From positions 1,178,001 to 1,242,000 of the forward strand of contig NZ_CP132343.1 of the NCBI RefSeq assembly GCF_040529065.1: a DNA stretch of 64,000 nt. Direction: 5' to 3'. The notes under the pieces are model-generated. The model saw only the letters and a program-made list of their open reading frames with translations. It did not search any database and had not been told where the DNA came from. This document shows positions 46,617 through 56,682 of the stretch, piece by piece (the stretch's first letter is position 1; every line of letters starts with the position of its first letter). The translations under genes were made by a program, and so were the position numbers. Source of the DNA: Xanthomonas sacchari. GTDB taxonomy: Bacteria; Pseudomonadota; Gammaproteobacteria; Xanthomonadales; Xanthomonadaceae.

Positions 46617-47450
46617 ATGCACGCTTCCGCTCCCGTTTCCGCTGCCGCTTCGCCGCGCCTGCCCGCCACCGTCGTCGGGCCGCGGCGCGGCCGGACGCGC
46701 GTCCTGCGCGCGCTGTTCGCCGCCGCCCTGTTCGCCGTCGCGCCGCTGGCGCTGGCCGGTCCCTACCAGGTGTACGGCAACCAGTACGCGTGGGTGAACA
46801 ACTTCAACGATCCCAACAACGTCATCCAGGGTACGTTCCACAGCGGCAGCACGCCGAGCATGACCGTGACCTTCAATTTCCCCAACGCCAGCCTGTACGG
46901 CTATCCGGCGATCCTGCGCGGCTCGCACTACGGCTTCAATCCCACCGCCGACCGCACCTTCCCGCGGCAGGTCTCGGCGCTGCGTTCGTTGCCGGCGACC
47001 TTCGCGTACTCGTCCGGCGGCAGCAACCTGGCCGGCGACTTCGCCTACGACCTGTTCTTCCGCTGGGACAGCACGGTGTCCTCCAGCGCGATTCCGCAGG
47101 CCGAGGTGATGATCTGGGGCGGCCACAACTCGTATCCGATCGGCACCCTCACTGCCAGCAACGTCATCAGCGCCGGCGGCTACACCTTCGATCTGTGGGA
47201 AGGCATGAACAGCGCCGCCGGCTACTACGTCTACACCTTCATTCCGCACAACACCGCGGGCCAGCCGACCCTGCCGAGCAACGGCAATCTCAACATCGAC
47301 ATCAAGCCGTTCCTGACCTGGCTGCATACGCACCGCGCGCAGGACGGACGCTTCAGCAACGCGATGTACCTGCACGTGGTCGAGGCCGGTTTCGAGGTGG
47401 TGCGCGGCAACGGCTGGGCCTGGATCCAGGCCAATATCGGCGCCAACTGA
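46617..47450 (+). CDS. GH12 endoglucanase/xyloglucanase, secreted
   Basis: This is a 277-residue secreted GH12 enzyme. A long signal region (1-48) ends VAPLALA-GP. The jelly-roll domain shows YGYPAILRGSHYGF, FAYDLFFRWDS, nucleophile Glu163 in AEVMIWGGH, YVYTFIPHN, and acid/base Glu260 in VVEAGFEVVRGNG. GH12 enzymes hydrolyse beta-1,4-glucans such as cellulose or xyloglucan, which fits a plant-associated bacterium. AGGAGAG precedes the ATG at 46617; the frame is open further upstream but the signal peptide starts here. Confidence 0.9.
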   Translation: MHASAPVSAAASPRLPATVVGPRRGRTRVLRALFAAALFAVAPLALAGPYQVYGNQYAWVNNFNDPNNVIQGTFHSGSTPSMTVTFNFPNASLYGYPAILRGSHYGFNPTADRTFPRQVSALRSLPATFAYSSGGSNLAGDFAYDLFFRWDSTVSSSAIPQAEVMIWGGHNSYPIGTLTASNVISAGGYTFDLWEGMNSAAGYYVYTFIPHNTAGQPTLPSNGNLNIDIKPFLTWLHTHRAQDGRFSNAMYLHVVEAGFEVVRGNGWAWIQANIGAN

Positions 47451-47590
47451 CGGCGCCGCACGGGCGCCGCCGTTCCTGCCTGGCTCGGCGCGGCGGCGCC
47501 TTGCACAGCGCCGCGTTGTGCGTTGCGTGGCGTCGCCACCGGCGGGACGGCATCGTCCGTGCGATGCCGCCCCGGCGTGCTCGACGCGGT

Positions 47591-48876
47591 TTAGTGCATG
47601 TACGCCTTCGGCAGCGCGCCGCTCTGCTGCATGTAGCGGTCGCGCAGCTCGGTCTGCCGCGAGCGCATCGGGATGGCGCGGCCACCCAGCCAGACCTGCT
47701 CGGCGTAATGCGCCACGTCCAGCGGGTCGCCTTCCCACAGCACCAGGTCGGCGAGCTTGCCCGGGGCGATGCTGCCCAGGCGATCGCCCACGCCGAAGGC
47801 CTCGGCCGGGACCCGGGTCAGGCCGGCCAGGGCGGCGTCCCACGGCAACCCGTGCGCGACCGCGTTGCCGGCCAGTTGCCGCTGCTTGCGCGCGTTGTGC
47901 GCGCCGTCGCCGCCCTGGGTGAAGCTCACCGCCACGCCGGCGGCGTTGAGGCGTGCGGCGTTCTCCAGGGTGGCGCCGATCTGGTCGAAGCTGGCCGGCA
48001 GGTCGTCCAGCGCGTTGACGAACACCGGCACCTGCGCCTTCGCCAGTTCCGGCGCCAGCTTCCAGCCCTCGTCGCCGCCGGCGATGGCGATGCGCACCTT
48101 CTCGCGCTGTGCCCAACGCAGCAGCTGGCGGATGTCGGCCGCGCGGTTCACCGTCACCACGATGCGGCCCTGGCCGGCGAGGTAGCGCACCAGCACCGCG
48201 CGTCCGGCCGGGGTCAGCAGCGCGTGCGGCGAGTCGGCGGGCATGCGCCCGCGCGCTTCGGCGACCAGTTGGTCGAGCAGCATCCACTGCGCCGCGCGCG
48301 ACTTGCCGCTCAGTTCCAGCGCATCGCTGCCCAGGTGCAGGTACAGCGCGCGCGGGCCGATCGGGTCGGCGCCGCCGTCCAGGCGCATCACCGCGCCCTG
48401 GCCGGCGACGAAGGCGCCGCCGGTGTTGGCGCCGAGCGCGGTGAAGCCGATGCCTTCCACGCGTGCGACCGGGATCAGCACCGATTCGGGGTTGTAGGCC
48501 AGGGTGACGTCGAACTCCGGACGCATCGGCTGGTCGTGCGGCAGGGTCAGCGTGCTGTCGACGGTGGAGGCCTCGCCGGAGACCTCCTCGATGCCGATCT
48601 CGGTGATGCCGCCGAACAGCGCCGGGGTCAGCGGCCGGCCCTTGGCCTCGACCACGGCGACGCCGGCCGGCGCGCTCAGGCCGGGGCCGACCGCGCGGAT
48701 CACGCCGCCCTGGACCAGTACGTCGGCATTGGCGAGGGTGCCGCGGGCGCCGGCGGTGTGCACGGTGGCGCCGCGGATCAGCACGTCCTGGGCGAACCCG
48801 GGCGCGCTGCCCAGCAGCAGGCAGGCGGCCAGCGCCAGGCGCTGCGCCAGGCGAGGGGACGAGAGTCGGGCGCGGC

Positions 48877-48880
<4 letters not shown>
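47591..48880 (-). CDS. Amidohydrolase-like protein lacking the HxH metal motif
   Basis: This is a 429-residue exported protein (signal LALAACLLLGSAPGFA) with the composite-domain start of amidohydrolases (VLIRGATVHTAGARGTLANADVLVQ, GVIRAVG) and their C-terminal block (VGDRLGSIAPGKLADLVLWEGDPLD). The usual TPGxIDxHxH, which supplies two metal ligands, is replaced by LTPALFGGITEIG. Later His and Asp are also atypical. It may be a non-catalytic partner of the upstream paralogue, whose stop overlaps its start (ATGA). Confidence 0.88.
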
Positions 48881-50277
<1,397 letters not shown>

Positions 50278-50441
50278 CGGATTTTCCCCGGAAGATGGAC
50301 GCGGCCCTTGCGGCCGTGCCCGCACGCTAGCCCGAGCCGGCGCGCTTGCCAAGTGCGGGTGCGGCATCGGCGCGCCCGGCTGCACCGGATCGCGACGCCG
50401 AACCTGCTATCCAGGGCCGATTCCCGCCCATGGAAACTGCG

Positions 50442-50987
50442 ATGACCGACACCCCCGCGCGCACCGTCGTGGACTTCTGGCGCAGCGCCGGCCGCGAACG
50501 CTGGTTCGCCGCCAACGACTCCTTCGACGCCAATGTCCGCCAGCACCTGCTGGAGGCGCACCATGCCGCCGCGCGTGGCGAACGCGTCGACTGGCTGGCC
50601 GACGCCGAGGGTGCGCTGGCGCTGCTGCTGTTGCTCGACCAGGTGCCGCGCAACGTGTTCCGCGGCAGCGCACACGCCTTCGCCACCGACGGCCTGGCCT
50701 GCCGCTACGCCGACCAGGCGCTGGCGGCCGGCTTCGACCAGCAGGCCGATGCGGAACTGCGGATGTTCTTCTACCTGCCCTACACGCATGCCGAGGACGC
50801 GGCGCGGCAGCGCCAGGCGGTGGAGCTGTTCAGCGCGCTCGGCGACGCGGAGTCGCTGCAGTGGGCGGTGGTGCACGAGGACGTGATCCAGCGCTTCGGC
50901 CGCTTCCCGCAACGCAATGCGGCGCTGGGGCGCACGACCACGGCGGAGGAGCAGGCGTTTCTGGATGCGGGTGGGTTCGCTGGGTGA
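50442..50987 (+). CDS. DUF924-family protein
   Basis: This is a 181-residue cytoplasmic protein of the DUF924 family (TPR-like helices). Landmarks are VVDFWRSAGRERWFAANDSFD, ALALLLLLDQVPRNVFRGSAHAF, FFYLPYTHAEDAARQ and the C-terminal FGRFPQRNAALGR. The biochemical role of this family is not established. Two ATGs are possible (50430 and 50442); the second has GGAA six bases before it. It is divergent from the amidohydrolase pair. Confidence 0.88.
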   Translation: MTDTPARTVVDFWRSAGRERWFAANDSFDANVRQHLLEAHHAAARGERVDWLADAEGALALLLLLDQVPRNVFRGSAHAFATDGLACRYADQALAAGFDQQADAELRMFFYLPYTHAEDAARQRQAVELFSALGDAESLQWAVVHEDVIQRFGRFPQRNAALGRTTTAEEQAFLDAGGFAG

Positions 50988-51051
50988 GGGAGTGGGGGCT
51001 GCGCGATCATGGCGTCATGCCAGCGACGCCGCTGGCGCATCGGATGTCACT

Positions 51052-51359
51052 GCAGTCGGGACTGAAGTCCCTCCCACAGCGAGCCACCAGGCAGTTGGCG
51101 CGGCCGCCAGCAACTCGCACCGGCGACACGGAGTGCGCTTCTTGTGGGAGCGGCTTCAGCCGCGACGAGCGAAACCATCGGACGCATTCGACTTCATCGC
51201 AGTCGGGACTGAAGTCCCTCCCACAAGGATTGCCGGACTTCGGTGCTGCCGTCAGCAGGTGCGCAAGACGCCAAGCGGTGGTGTGCCCAGGGTAGGAGCG
51301 GCTTCAGCCGCGACCGGGCGTTCCCGGTAAGGCCCGGTCGCGGCTGAAGCCGCTCCTAC
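51052..51359. repeat. Cluster of GTAG-type and related repeats
   Basis: The 487-bp gap 50988-51474 has no gene. It holds two direct copies of GCAGTCGGGACTGAAGTCCC(TCCCACA) at 51052-51078 and 51199-51225, a single TGTGGGAGCGGCTTCAGCCGC half unit at 51145-51167, and a full inverted GTAG element at 51292-51359. The GTCGGGACTGAAGTCCC version is a sequence variant of the same stem design. Confidence 0.88.
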
Positions 51360-51404
51360 GCGGTTGCGCGTTTGCGCGTTTTGGCAATCACAGCGCGCGG
51401 ATAC

Positions 51405-51434
51405 AAAAAAAGGGCGATCGTTCGATCGCCCTTT
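51405..51434 (-). terminator. Rho-independent terminator of the glutaredoxin fusion gene
   Basis: On the minus strand the stem AAAGGGCGATCG / CGATCGCCCTTT with a two-base AA loop is followed by a run of T's, 41 bases after the stop codon. It is the clearest intrinsic terminator of the window. Confidence 0.92.
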
Positions 51435-51474
51435 CGGCGCGTCCGCACTGGACGCAAACAACAAGGTGCGTAAC

Positions 51475-52401
51475 TCAGTACTTTGGCACGCTGCCGTCGA
51501 CCTGGTCGGTCCAGGCGTCGATGCCGCCGACGACGTTGTGCACGTTGCTGAAGCCCAGCGAACGGAAGTGCTCGGCGGCCTGCGCGCTGCGGCCGCCGCG
51601 GTGGCACAGGAAGGCCAGGGCGGTGTCCTTGGGCAGCGCTTCCAGTTGCGAGCGCTGCTCGCCGTCGAGGGTGCGGAACGGCACGTTGACCGCCGCCACC
51701 GCGCGCTCTTCCGGCGGGCGCACGTCCACCAGGAGCAGGCTGCCGGCGCGCACCTGGTCGTCGGCGTCGCGCGGGCTGAGGTCCTGCACCGGCTTGGGCG
51801 CATTGGGATTGTCGATCGCCAGGCCGCGGCCGCGGATGTCGTCCACCCAGTCGATGGTGATGCCGTCGGCGCGGCGCGCGCTGCCCAGGTCGAACTGCAC
51901 GCGCAGGCCGTTGGATTCGGCGGTGATCGCGTTGGGATCGGTCGGCGCCAGCTGGAAGTTCGGCTGGAACTGCGCGTCGATCGCCAGCGCCAGGCTCGCG
52001 CCCGGGGCATCGGCCAGCGCGCCGCGCAGCATCTCGGCGGCGGCATCGGTGATGGTGATCGACGGCGGGGTGCGGTCCGGCGCGGCCACGCCGAGCAGTT
52101 CGCTCAGCTCGCCGCTGCCGGCCATCTGCAGGATGATGTCGCTGCCGCCGATCAGTTCGCCGTCCACGTACAGCTGCGGGATGGTCGGCCAGTCGCCGTA
52201 GACCTTGATGCCCTCGCGGATGTCCTGGTCGGCCAGCACGTTGACGTGGGCGAAGTCGACGCCGAGCTCGTTCAGCGCGCCCACCGCCTTGGCGGAGAAC
52301 CCGCACTGCGGCATGCCCGGCTGGCCTTTCATGAACAGCACGATGCGGTTGGAGCTGAGCAGCGTTTCGATACGGGAGCGCAGGGCGGGGTCGAGGGACA
52401 T
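51475..52401 (-). CDS. Monothiol glutaredoxin - A-type-like - rhodanese fusion
   Basis: This is a 308-residue three-domain protein. Residues 1-105 are a Grx4/GrxD-type monothiol glutaredoxin (FMKGQPGMPQCGFSAKAV, Cys33; later WPTIPQLYVDGELIGGSDI). Residues 112-200 resemble an IscA/ErpA (HesB) A-type carrier fold (SITITDAAAEMLRGAL ... DWVDDIRGRGLAIDNPNAP) but contain no cysteine. Residues 205-308 are a rhodanese domain (LLLVDVRPPEERA, catalytic Cys266 in FLCHRGGRSAQAAEHF). The layout points to iron-sulfur cluster or sulfur handling in the cytoplasm. A strong terminator follows it. Confidence 0.94.
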   Translation of the reverse strand: MSLDPALRSRIETLLSSNRIVLFMKGQPGMPQCGFSAKAVGALNELGVDFAHVNVLADQDIREGIKVYGDWPTIPQLYVDGELIGGSDIILQMAGSGELSELLGVAAPDRTPPSITITDAAAEMLRGALADAPGASLALAIDAQFQPNFQLAPTDPNAITAESNGLRVQFDLGSARRADGITIDWVDDIRGRGLAIDNPNAPKPVQDLSPRDADDQVRAGSLLLVDVRPPEERAVAAVNVPFRTLDGEQRSQLEALPKDTALAFLCHRGGRSAQAAEHFRSLGFSNVHNVVGGIDAWTDQVDGSVPKY

Positions 52402-52458
52402 GGCAGCAGTCGTCGCAGAGTCGGACCGGTCATTCTACGCCGCATGGCATCATGGGGC

Positions 52459-53235
52459 ATGACAGTTCCGGAAACGCTGCATCGCATCCCGCGCCACCCG
52501 TACCGCTGGCTGCCCTGGGCGCTGGCCTCGCAGGCGCTGGTGGCGGCGTTGTGGTGGATGTACGGCTGGCAGGTCGGCCTGCCGGCGCTGCTGCTGTCGC
52601 ACGCGGCGCTGGTGCTGCCGGTGTTCCTGCCGCGGGCGCGGCTGTATGCGCCGGTGCTGGACCGCCTGCCCGGCGATACGCCGCGGGTGTGGCTGACCAT
52701 CGACGACGGCCCCTCCGACGACACCACGGCGATCCTGGACCTGCTCGACCACCACCAGGCCAAGGCCACCTTCTTCCTGGTCGGCGCCCGCGCCGCCGCG
52801 CGCCCGCAACTGGTGCGCGAGATCCTGCGCCGCGGCCACGGCATCGGCAACCACAGCCAGCATCACCCGCAGGCGTGGTTCTGGGCGCTGGGACCGCGGC
52901 GCATGGCGCAGGAAATCGGCCAGGCGCAGCAGACCCTGGCCGCGATCGCCGGCACTGCGCCGCGCTGGTACCGCTCGGTGGTGGGCATGACCAACCCTTT
53001 CGTCGCCGCACCGTTGCGCCGGCATCGCCTGACCCGGGTGGCGTGGAGCGCGCGCGGCTTCGATGGCGTGCGCTGCGACCCCGCCATCACCGTTGCGCGC
53101 ATCGCCCGCGATCTGCGCCCCGGCGCCATCGTGCTCCTGCACGAGGGCGCGGCGCACGGGCACAACCCTGCGATCGTGGAGGGGGTGTTGCAGGCGTTGC
53201 AGGCACGTGGGCTGCAGGCGGTGCTGCCGGATTGA
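52459..53235 (+). CDS. Polysaccharide deacetylase family protein (NodB-like), membrane-anchored
   Basis: This is a 258-residue protein with two N-terminal helices (ALASQALVAALWWMYGW, LPALLLSHAALVLPVFL) and a NodB deacetylase domain. Metal and catalytic residues are VWLTIDDGPSDDTT (Asp-Asp) and GNHSQHHP (HxxxH); the later motifs are RWYRSVVGMTN and GAIVLLHEGAAH. It would remove acetyl groups from an envelope polysaccharide. The start at 52459 is tentative; an ATG five codons upstream is in frame. It is divergent from the glutaredoxin fusion gene. Confidence 0.9.
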   Translation: MTVPETLHRIPRHPYRWLPWALASQALVAALWWMYGWQVGLPALLLSHAALVLPVFLPRARLYAPVLDRLPGDTPRVWLTIDDGPSDDTTAILDLLDHHQAKATFFLVGARAAARPQLVREILRRGHGIGNHSQHHPQAWFWALGPRRMAQEIGQAQQTLAAIAGTAPRWYRSVVGMTNPFVAAPLRRHRLTRVAWSARGFDGVRCDPAITVARIARDLRPGAIVLLHEGAAHGHNPAIVEGVLQALQARGLQAVLPD

Positions 53236-53314
53236 CTCGGAGGTGCGTCGTCGTGTCGCGGCAGTGCGATGCGCGCGGCACGCCGGGTGCCGATCGGTTC
53301 GCTCGGCGCCTGAA

Positions 53315-53653
53315 TCAGCCCGGCCGCGTCATGCCGTAGGCCATCAGCGCCGCCATCGCGCCGAGGGTGAGCAGGGCGCACGACAGGCCGAGGATGCCGT
53401 ACTGCTTGCTGCGGCCAGGCTGCAGGCAGTTGCCGACGCCCAGCGCGATGGCGCAGACCTGCGCGATGGCGGTGAACAGTGCCAGCAGGCCGAGCAGCAG
53501 CGACATCGGCGCGTGCGGGCCAGCGGCGAATGTCGGGATCACGAAGAAGGTGCTGAGCACCAGCGCCGCGAGCAGCACCAACGCGCTGAGCAGGCTGGTC
53601 GCCAGGGACGCGATGCCCAGGCCGGAGCGTGGCCGTGGCGCGGGTGCGGTCAT
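53315..53653 (-). CDS. Hypothetical membrane protein, 112 residues
   Basis: This is a small protein with three hydrophobic helices: GIASLATSLLSALVLLAALV, LLLGLLALFTAIAQVCAIAL and GILGLSCALLTLGAMAALMA. The pattern of Gly/Ala/Leu-rich helices with a conserved-looking GLGIASL start resembles DUF4190-like proteins, but I cannot assign it. It is convergent with the deacetylase gene. Confidence 0.75.
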   Translation of the reverse strand: MTAPAPRPRSGLGIASLATSLLSALVLLAALVLSTFFVIPTFAAGPHAPMSLLLGLLALFTAIAQVCAIALGVGNCLQPGRSKQYGILGLSCALLTLGAMAALMAYGMTRPG

Positions 53654-53723
53654 GCGCGGCCAACCGGGTGTGGGTCGGCGCAGCCGGCGCGGCCGCTGGG
53701 TAAGCGGCCTTCCTGCACCCGCT

Positions 53724-54422
53724 TCAACGCGGCTCCGCCACGATCAGCCAGTTGTTGAACGGCGTGTTGCCGTACAGCGGCGCGAAGCTGGCGCGCAGGC
53801 CGGCGGCGTCGAGTTGGGCCTGCAGGCTGTCGCGGGTGGGGTAGGCCTTGGGCAGCTCCTGCATCCAGCCGGCCAGGTGCGCCAGCACGTCGGTGATGCG
53901 GCTGGTGCGCCCGCGGCCGCTGGCATCGCCCAGGCCGCTGCGGATCACCAGCTTGGCGCCCGGTGTGAGCATGCGCGCCACGCTGCGGATCAGGTTGGAC
54001 TGCATGTCGCGGTCCAGGTACTGCAGCACGTCCAGGATCGCGACGCTGCCGTGGTGCTCGGGCCAGGACTGGCCCAGGTCGACCACCGCGAAATGCGTGT
54101 CCTGCAGCGCGTTGCGCGCGGCGATAGCGCCGGCGCGGCGGATCTTGGCCGCGTCGATGTCCACGCCGTGGTAGCGCTGGCGCTGGCCGTCGGCACGCAG
54201 CGCGTGCGCGAGCAGGCCCAGCCCGCAGCCCAGGTCCAGCACCGGCGCATCGGTGCCGCGCAGCGCGGCGAGCACGCCGGGATACAGCGGGTCGGTGCGC
54301 AGCTTGGTGCGCGTGTAGTAGTAGTCGTAGCGATTGCCCAGCGGGTGCGTGGGCAGGAAGGCGCGGGCGATGGCCAGGGCCTGCGGGCGGGTCATGGGCT
54401 GGGTGGTGCTGGCGTCGCGCAA
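53724..54422 (-). CDS. Class I SAM-dependent methyltransferase
   Basis: This is a 232-residue methyltransferase. Motif I is VLDLGCGLGLLAHAL, motif II YHGVDIDAAKI, and post-motifs GSVAILDVLQYLDRDMQSNL and LTPGAKLVIRSGL follow; the C terminus is FNNWLIVAEPR. The start is TTG at 54422 because AAGGA lies 6 bases upstream; the ATG at 54395 has no ribosome binding site. The substrate is unknown. The SGNH hydrolase gene lies 30 bp upstream in the same direction and is probably co-transcribed. Confidence 0.9.
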   Translation of the reverse strand: MRDASTTQPMTRPQALAIARAFLPTHPLGNRYDYYYTRTKLRTDPLYPGVLAALRGTDAPVLDLGCGLGLLAHALRADGQRQRYHGVDIDAAKIRRAGAIAARNALQDTHFAVVDLGQSWPEHHGSVAILDVLQYLDRDMQSNLIRSVARMLTPGAKLVIRSGLGDASGRGRTSRITDVLAHLAGWMQELPKAYPTRDSLQAQLDAAGLRASFAPLYGNTPFNNWLIVAEPR

Positions 54423-54452
54423 TGTCGGTCCTTGGCAGCGGGCGTACGCCAG

Positions 54453-55094
54453 CTAGGCTAACGCATCGCGTGCCGCCGGCAACAGCGTTGCGGTCCAGCG
54501 CGCGTACATCGCCGCCGACGGATGCAGCCCGTCGGCGGCCAGCATCGCCGCGTCGCCGCCGCCGTCGCGGCTGCAGGCGGTGATGTCGACGAAGCGCACC
54601 GCGCGCGCGGCGCAGCAGGCCTGCGCGGCGGCGTTGAAGGCGTCGATCTGCGCGGCGATGTGCGCCGGATCGTGTGCGGGCGGCTGCGCGAAGGCGGTCA
54701 CGCCCCAGTCCGGGATCGACACCGCCAGCACCCGCTGCGGCCGCGCGTCGGCGAAACCGATCGCACGCTGCAGCAGCGCGTCGAACTGCGCGCGGTAGTC
54801 GTCGAGCGGATAGCCGCGGTACTGGTTGTTGACGCCGATCAGCAGCGTCACCACGTCGAACGGTCCCTGCGGCGTGGCCGCGTCGATGCCGGCATCCAGT
54901 TCGTCGGTGGTCCAGCCGGTGGTGGCGACGATCTGCGGATCGGCCAGGGCGATGCCGTCGCGGCGCAGCGCCGCCGCCAGCTGCATCGGCCAGCGTCCGT
55001 CGGCGTCAACGCCTTCGCCGATCGTGTAGGAATCGCCCAGCGCTAGGTAACGCAGCGGTGTGTGCTCGGGCGTGGCGAAACTGCCTTTGCTCAT
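54453..55094 (-). CDS. SGNH/GDSL hydrolase
   Basis: This is a 213-residue esterase-like SGNH hydrolase. Block I is YLALGDSYTIGEG with nucleophile Ser22, block II has the oxyanion Gly, block III is LLIGVNNQYRGY with the oxyanion Asn, and block V is LAADGLHPSAAMY with Asp/His. No signal peptide is seen. Likely substrates are acyl or acetyl esters. It precedes the methyltransferase gene. Confidence 0.92.
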   Translation of the reverse strand: MSKGSFATPEHTPLRYLALGDSYTIGEGVDADGRWPMQLAAALRRDGIALADPQIVATTGWTTDELDAGIDAATPQGPFDVVTLLIGVNNQYRGYPLDDYRAQFDALLQRAIGFADARPQRVLAVSIPDWGVTAFAQPPAHDPAHIAAQIDAFNAAAQACCAARAVRFVDITACSRDGGGDAAMLAADGLHPSAAMYARWTATLLPAARDALA

Positions 55095-55158
55095 CTATGC
55101 GGAACCGGCAGCTGCCAGATCACCGGGATACGCGATCCAGCAACGGCGCACGCTTTGC

Positions 55159-55186
55159 CATTCCCCATTCCCCATTCCCCATTCCC
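55159..55186. repeat. Four tandem CATTCCC heptamers
   Basis: Four perfect head-to-tail copies of a 7-bp unit lie in the 95-bp gap between the SGNH gene and the aminotransferase gene. The same unit forms the inverted arrays at 17381-17518. Here only one arm is present, and it ends a few bases before the aminotransferase stop. Confidence 0.85.
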
Positions 55187-55189
55187 CAC

Positions 55190-56467
55190 TCACCGCCCCA
55201 CAGCCGCCCGCGGCTTCATCGGCACCACCTTGGTGGCGTCCTCGGCGCGGCGCGCCAGCACGCGGTCGATGCGCGCGAACACCTCGCGCATCGTCGCCGC
55301 CTCCGGCAGCAGGGTGACGCGGAAATGGTGCCGGTAGGGCACGTTGAAGCTGGAGCCGGGCACCACCAGCACGCCTTCCTGCTCCATCAGTTCCAGGGCG
55401 AAAGCGTGATCGTCGAAGCCGCGCGCGGCGGCGCCGACCACGGCCGGGAACGCGTACAGCGCGCCGGCCGGCTGCACCAGCGACAGGTGCTCGCTGGCCG
55501 CGCAGGCTTCGATCACCGCGCGGCGGGTCTCGTACAGGCGGCCGCCGGGGGCGCACAGCGGCGAGATCGTGTCCGGACCGTTGACCGCGGCATCGATGGC
55601 GAACTGGCCGGGCACGTTGGCGCACAGGCGCAACGCGCCCAGCAGGTCCATGGCGTTGCGGAAATCGCCGACGCGCTCGCTATCGCCGGACAGCAGCGCC
55701 CAGCCCACGCGCCAGCCGCAGGCGCGGTGCACCTTGCTCAGGCCGCCGAAGCTGATGCACGGATGCGCGCCGGCCAGCGGCGCCACCGACACGAACTCCG
55801 CGGCGTCGTACAGCACCTGGTCGTAGATCTCGTCGACCATCAGCAGCAGGTTGTGCTTGACCGCGATGGCGACGATCTTCTCCAGCAGCGCGCGCGAGTA
55901 GCTGGCGCCACTGGGGTTGTTCGGGTTGATCAGCACGATGGCGCGGGTGCGCGAGGACACCAGCGTCTCGATCTCCACCGGGTCGGGCTGGAAGCCGTTC
56001 TCCGGCGCGCAGCGGTAGTACACCGGGCGGCCGTCGTTGAGGATGGTGGCGGCCGACCACAGCGGGTAGTCGGGTGAGGGCACCAGCACTTCGTCGCCGG
56101 GGTTGAGCAGCGCGCGCAGCGACAGGTCGATCAACTCGCTGACGCCGTTGCCGACGAAGATGCGGTCCGGGTGCGCGTCCGGATGCTGGCGCCGGGCGTA
56201 GGCCGCGGCGATCGCCTCGCGTGCCTCCGGCAGGCCCTGCTGGTGGGTGTAGGGATCGGTGCGGCCCATGTCGTCGGCGATCGCGCGCTGCAGGTGCTCG
56301 GGCGCACGGAAGCCGAACGCCCCGGGATTGCCGATGTTGAGCTTGATCAGCTTGCGCCCCTGGGCCTCCAGCTCGCGGGCTCGCCGTGCCAGTTCGCCGC
56401 GGATCTCGTAGCGGACTTCGGACAGGCGTTCGCGGATCGCGAGCGGCTTGATCGGCAGGGTGGGCAT
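55190..56467 (-). CDS. alaA: Pyridoxal-phosphate aminotransferase, AlaA/YfbQ-like
   Basis: This is a 425-residue fold type I aminotransferase close to E. coli AlaA (glutamate-pyruvate aminotransferase). Landmarks are IKLNIGNPGAFGFRAPEHL, DPYTHQQGLPEAREAIA, FVGNGVSELIDLSLRALLNP, PSPDYPLWSAA, INPNNPSGA, and Lys245 in FGGLSKVHRACGWRVGW. The start at 56467 gives MPTLPIKPLAIRERLSEVRYE, as in relatives. The C-terminal 20 residues after RIDRVLARRAED look like a non-conserved tail. Confidence 0.92.
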   Translation of the reverse strand: MPTLPIKPLAIRERLSEVRYEIRGELARRARELEAQGRKLIKLNIGNPGAFGFRAPEHLQRAIADDMGRTDPYTHQQGLPEAREAIAAAYARRQHPDAHPDRIFVGNGVSELIDLSLRALLNPGDEVLVPSPDYPLWSAATILNDGRPVYYRCAPENGFQPDPVEIETLVSSRTRAIVLINPNNPSGASYSRALLEKIVAIAVKHNLLLMVDEIYDQVLYDAAEFVSVAPLAGAHPCISFGGLSKVHRACGWRVGWALLSGDSERVGDFRNAMDLLGALRLCANVPGQFAIDAAVNGPDTISPLCAPGGRLYETRRAVIEACAASEHLSLVQPAGALYAFPAVVGAAARGFDDHAFALELMEQEGVLVVPGSSFNVPYRHHFRVTLLPEAATMREVFARIDRVLARRAEDATKVVPMKPRAAVGR

Positions 56468-56682
56468 CGCATTGGCCGGTGGGGCGTGGGACCTGCATGG
56501 TAGCGGAAATGTGACACCGCGGCGGGGCGGGGGCTGCGTGGTGGCGGGCCGTCTACGGCTGCCGGCCTCCGCGCTCGGCGCTGCGATGGGCGAGGCGGCG
56601 GCGCCAGGCATGCCCGCGCCCGTCGCCCCCGCGGCCGGACTGCGCTCACCTCCGGGCCCGGCACACCCTCTAGAATCCGCGC

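Noticed and set aside
51052-51359. Regularly spaced repeats considered as a CRISPR array
   Set aside because: Units are palindromic GTAG-type elements with irregular spacing and orientation, no spacer structure and no cas genes.
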